Of a stretch of DNA of 64,000 bases, positions 62,634 through 64,000 are shown piece by piece (positions within the stretch are counted from its first letter, which is position 1; each line of letters starts with the position of its first letter). The stretch comes from Flagellimonas flava (lineage in GTDB: Bacteria; Bacteroidota; Bacteroidia; Flavobacteriales; Flavobacteriaceae). Below the pieces are notes generated by a model, which was given only the letters and a program-made list of their open reading frames with translations, was not told the DNA's origin and ran no database searches. Location: positions 1-64,000 of the forward strand of contig NZ_FQWL01000009.1 of assembly GCF_900129665.1 (NCBI RefSeq), given 5' to 3'. Made by a program: the position numbers and the translations under genes.

Positions 62634-63650
62634 ATGAAGAAGATTACCATTAAGGAAATTGCCAAAAAAGCGGGTGTGTCCATTGGAACCGTAGATCGAG
62701 TTTTGCACAATCGCGGAGAAGTTGCACCTAAAACCAAGGAATTGGTATTGCAGATTGCCAAAGAAGGCAACTATACTACCAATGTATACGCCAGAACGTT
62801 AAAACTGAACCGTACCTATACCATTGCAGTGCTCCTACCCAATGACAACGAATATTGGAATCTGCAGAACAAAGCCATATCCGAAACCGCAGAAAAGTAT
62901 CAATCACTTGGCTTATTGCTGACATTTTTTACATTTTATCGCAAAGATTCGGCTTCCCAGGAACAACAGGCAAAGAAACTTCTAGAAAGCAATCCTGATG
63001 GGGTAATTCTAGCTCCCCTGGTTGAATCCGGCTCCACCAACTTTACTAAACAGTTGGATACCTTAAAAATTCCATATGTGTTTGTAGATTCCAATCTCAA
63101 AAACGCCAATCCGCTATCCTTTATTGGACAATCTTCATACCAGGCTGGTCATTTGGCTGCCAAATTGCTCAATCTGGGTTTCCCCCATGGAAAGCGAACT
63201 TACATTGTTAGATTCCATGATTTTGACAGTTTGAACAAAACCATTGAGGAAAGAATAAAGGGTTTCCGGGATTTTTACCATGACAACGGTTTTAACCCAC
63301 TTCTGATTATGGAAATGGATCTTTCTAAAGATGCGCAAAATTTTTCGAGCGAAGTAAGTGCCGAAGGGCCAATCCATTTTTTCGTGCCCAGTTCAAGAGC
63401 CCATCAGTTGACCCATAATACTATGTCTGAACTTGACCCACACCCAAGAATTGTTGGTTTTGACCTCATCGAAAAAAACATAGCATGTTTAAAAGCAGGT
63501 GCTATTGATTTTATCATTGATCAAAATCCCATGAAACAAGGCGAATTGGCCATTCAATCCTTTTATAATCGCTTAATAACCAACCAAGATGTGCAACAAC
63601 ATCAGCCTATGCCACTTGAGATTTTCACTAAAGAAAACCTGATCGCCTAG
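62634..63650 (+). CDS. LacI-family transcriptional regulator of KDG utilisation
   Basis: 338 residues. HTH TIKEIAKKAGVSIGTVDRVLHNRGEVAPKTKE (3-34), hinge, then a periplasmic-binding-like ligand domain (YTIAVLLPNDNEYW, DGVILAPLVESGS, IGQSSYQAGHLAAKLLN, IIDQNPMKQGELAIQ). Divergent from kdgK with two operator repeats between them. Likely a repressor released by KDG, KDPG or an upstream uronate intermediate; the effector is inferred from neighbours. Confidence 0.9.
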   Translation: MKKITIKEIAKKAGVSIGTVDRVLHNRGEVAPKTKELVLQIAKEGNYTTNVYARTLKLNRTYTIAVLLPNDNEYWNLQNKAISETAEKYQSLGLLLTFFTFYRKDSASQEQQAKKLLESNPDGVILAPLVESGSTNFTKQLDTLKIPYVFVDSNLKNANPLSFIGQSSYQAGHLAAKLLNLGFPHGKRTYIVRFHDFDSLNKTIEERIKGFRDFYHDNGFNPLLIMEMDLSKDAQNFSSEVSAEGPIHFFVPSSRAHQLTHNTMSELDPHPRIVGFDLIEKNIACLKAGAIDFIIDQNPMKQGELAIQSFYNRLITNQDVQQHQPMPLEIFTKENLIA

Positions 63651-63689
63651 GCCAAAGATTTCAAGTAATTGTTGGATAAGAGTAAACAT

Positions 63690-63723
63690 CCCCGAAGACA
63701 GTTTACGTAAACCCTTATCGGGG
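63690..63723 (+). promoter_or_regulatory. Palindromic operator-like site inside a hairpin
   Basis: GTTTACGTAAAC (63701-63712) is a perfect 12-base palindrome with central CG, 10/12 identical to the core of the kdgK/LacI repeats. It is flanked by CCCCGA (63690-63695) and TCGGGG (63718-63723), which form an outer stem. There is no T run, so it is a poor terminator. It lies 75 bases before the next gene and is probably its operator. Confidence 0.6.
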
Positions 63724-63787
63724 AAAACCTGATTACCAGCGTTTTAGATGAAATTGAAGACAAGGTTTCATTTTTACAGGATTAGGT

Positions 63788-64000
63788 ATGAAAAGGTTCG
63801 TATTAGATTTCTTCAGTAAAAAAGCTCCTATTACATCGGGGACGGTGGACTGTATCGCAGCCAAATATGCAAAGTCGGGTTTGACCTTCCAAGAGGCGGC
63901 CGAGATCAAACAGAAAATCAATTTAGCCCTTAAACAGGACAGAATTTATAAAAACAATGCCATTGGTTTGAACGATCTTTCGAGTCATATCAATAAGGAC
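63788..64000 (+). CDS. Partial gene, possible AraC-type regulator (N-terminal part)
   Basis: The frame from ATG 63788 (MKRFVLDFFSKKAPITSG...) stays open for 71 codons to the window end. The last part, LKQDRIYKNNAIGLNDLSSHINKD, has the form of the first half of an AraC-family HTH domain (helix, then xxxxLNDLxxHINxD). The 40 N-terminal residues are not recognised. Located behind the palindromic site, it may be regulated by the LacI protein. Family assignment is tentative. Confidence 0.5.
   Translation, partial: MKRFVLDFFSKKAPITSGTVDCIAAKYAKSGLTFQEAAEIKQKINLALKQDRIYKNNAIGLNDLSSHINKD

Noticed and set aside
1..64000. Search for tRNA, rRNA, CRISPR, IS elements, integrases and phage genes
   Set aside because: None seen; gaps are short and every long frame has a chromosomal function or family.

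Overview
The window looks like ordinary chromosome of a marine, gliding member of the Flavobacteriaceae (Bacteroidota), of the Muricauda/Maribacter type. Reasons: the T9SS/gliding genes porV and gldJ next to cdd and murF, PafA-type phosphatase, TonB-dependent receptor, DUF5723 and FG-GAP/ASPIC lipoproteins, the Bacteroidota -7 promoter element TAnnTTTG in front of many genes, and moderate G+C. The genus is an inference. I see no rRNA, tRNA, CRISPR, insertion sequence or prophage; genes are dense and gaps short.

Layout. 1-4254: end of a surface protein and a large FG-GAP lipoprotein. 4283-16544: housekeeping and small operons (rlmB, rhomboid, rarA; a minus-strand secreted-protein trio with a DUF5723 protein; HAD nucleotidase, polysaccharide deacetylase-like protein, radC; mpl; cupin plus atypical SDR; DoxX). 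16621-21594: LytTR/LytS two-component pair, S9 peptidase, DUF4136 lipoprotein. 21655-26040: purine block, with a fused hypoxanthine phosphoribosyltransferase-adenylate kinase and obg on one strand and purK-purE on the other. 26047-32815: M3 peptidase, ECF sigma factor with a tiny zinc-motif anti-sigma protein, UbiA-like protein, gcvP. 32980-38949: KAS III-methyltransferase-glycosyltransferase trio, PafA phosphatase, MlaE/MlaF-type ABC pair. 38977-48859: DUF389, manC, SprT-like, amidohydrolase, DoxX, SDR, M28 peptidase, pdhC-pdhA, cdd. 48937-53932: porV, gldJ, murF, DCC protein. 54155-60653: a compact accessory-looking locus made of two proteins that each carry half of a DUF4331 domain, a TPR lipoprotein and a TonB receptor, facing an RskA-type anti-sigma factor and its ECF sigma factor. 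60755-64000: kdgK-eda (KDG/KDPG catabolism), a divergent LacI-family regulator, and the start of a possible AraC-type regulator.

How the genes connect. The best candidate for an undescribed system is the split-DUF4331/TPR/TonB locus with its sigma/anti-sigma pair (54155-60653): it looks like a cell-surface uptake or binding system, but its ligand is unknown. The best regulatory observation is three related operator-like sites (62502-62513, 62559-62570, 63701-63712) around the LacI gene: they predict that it controls kdgK-eda, itself and the next gene. Other points: a possible TTG-started hpt-adk fusion, an SDR and a deacetylase that appear to lack catalytic residues, a perfect 14-bp inverted repeat ending two bases before the DoxX start, and a structured leader before gldJ.

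Starts were often moved downstream of the longest frame using signal peptides, family N-termini or overlap with the upstream stop; these choices are given per gene. Functions come from recognising families by eye, without database searches.
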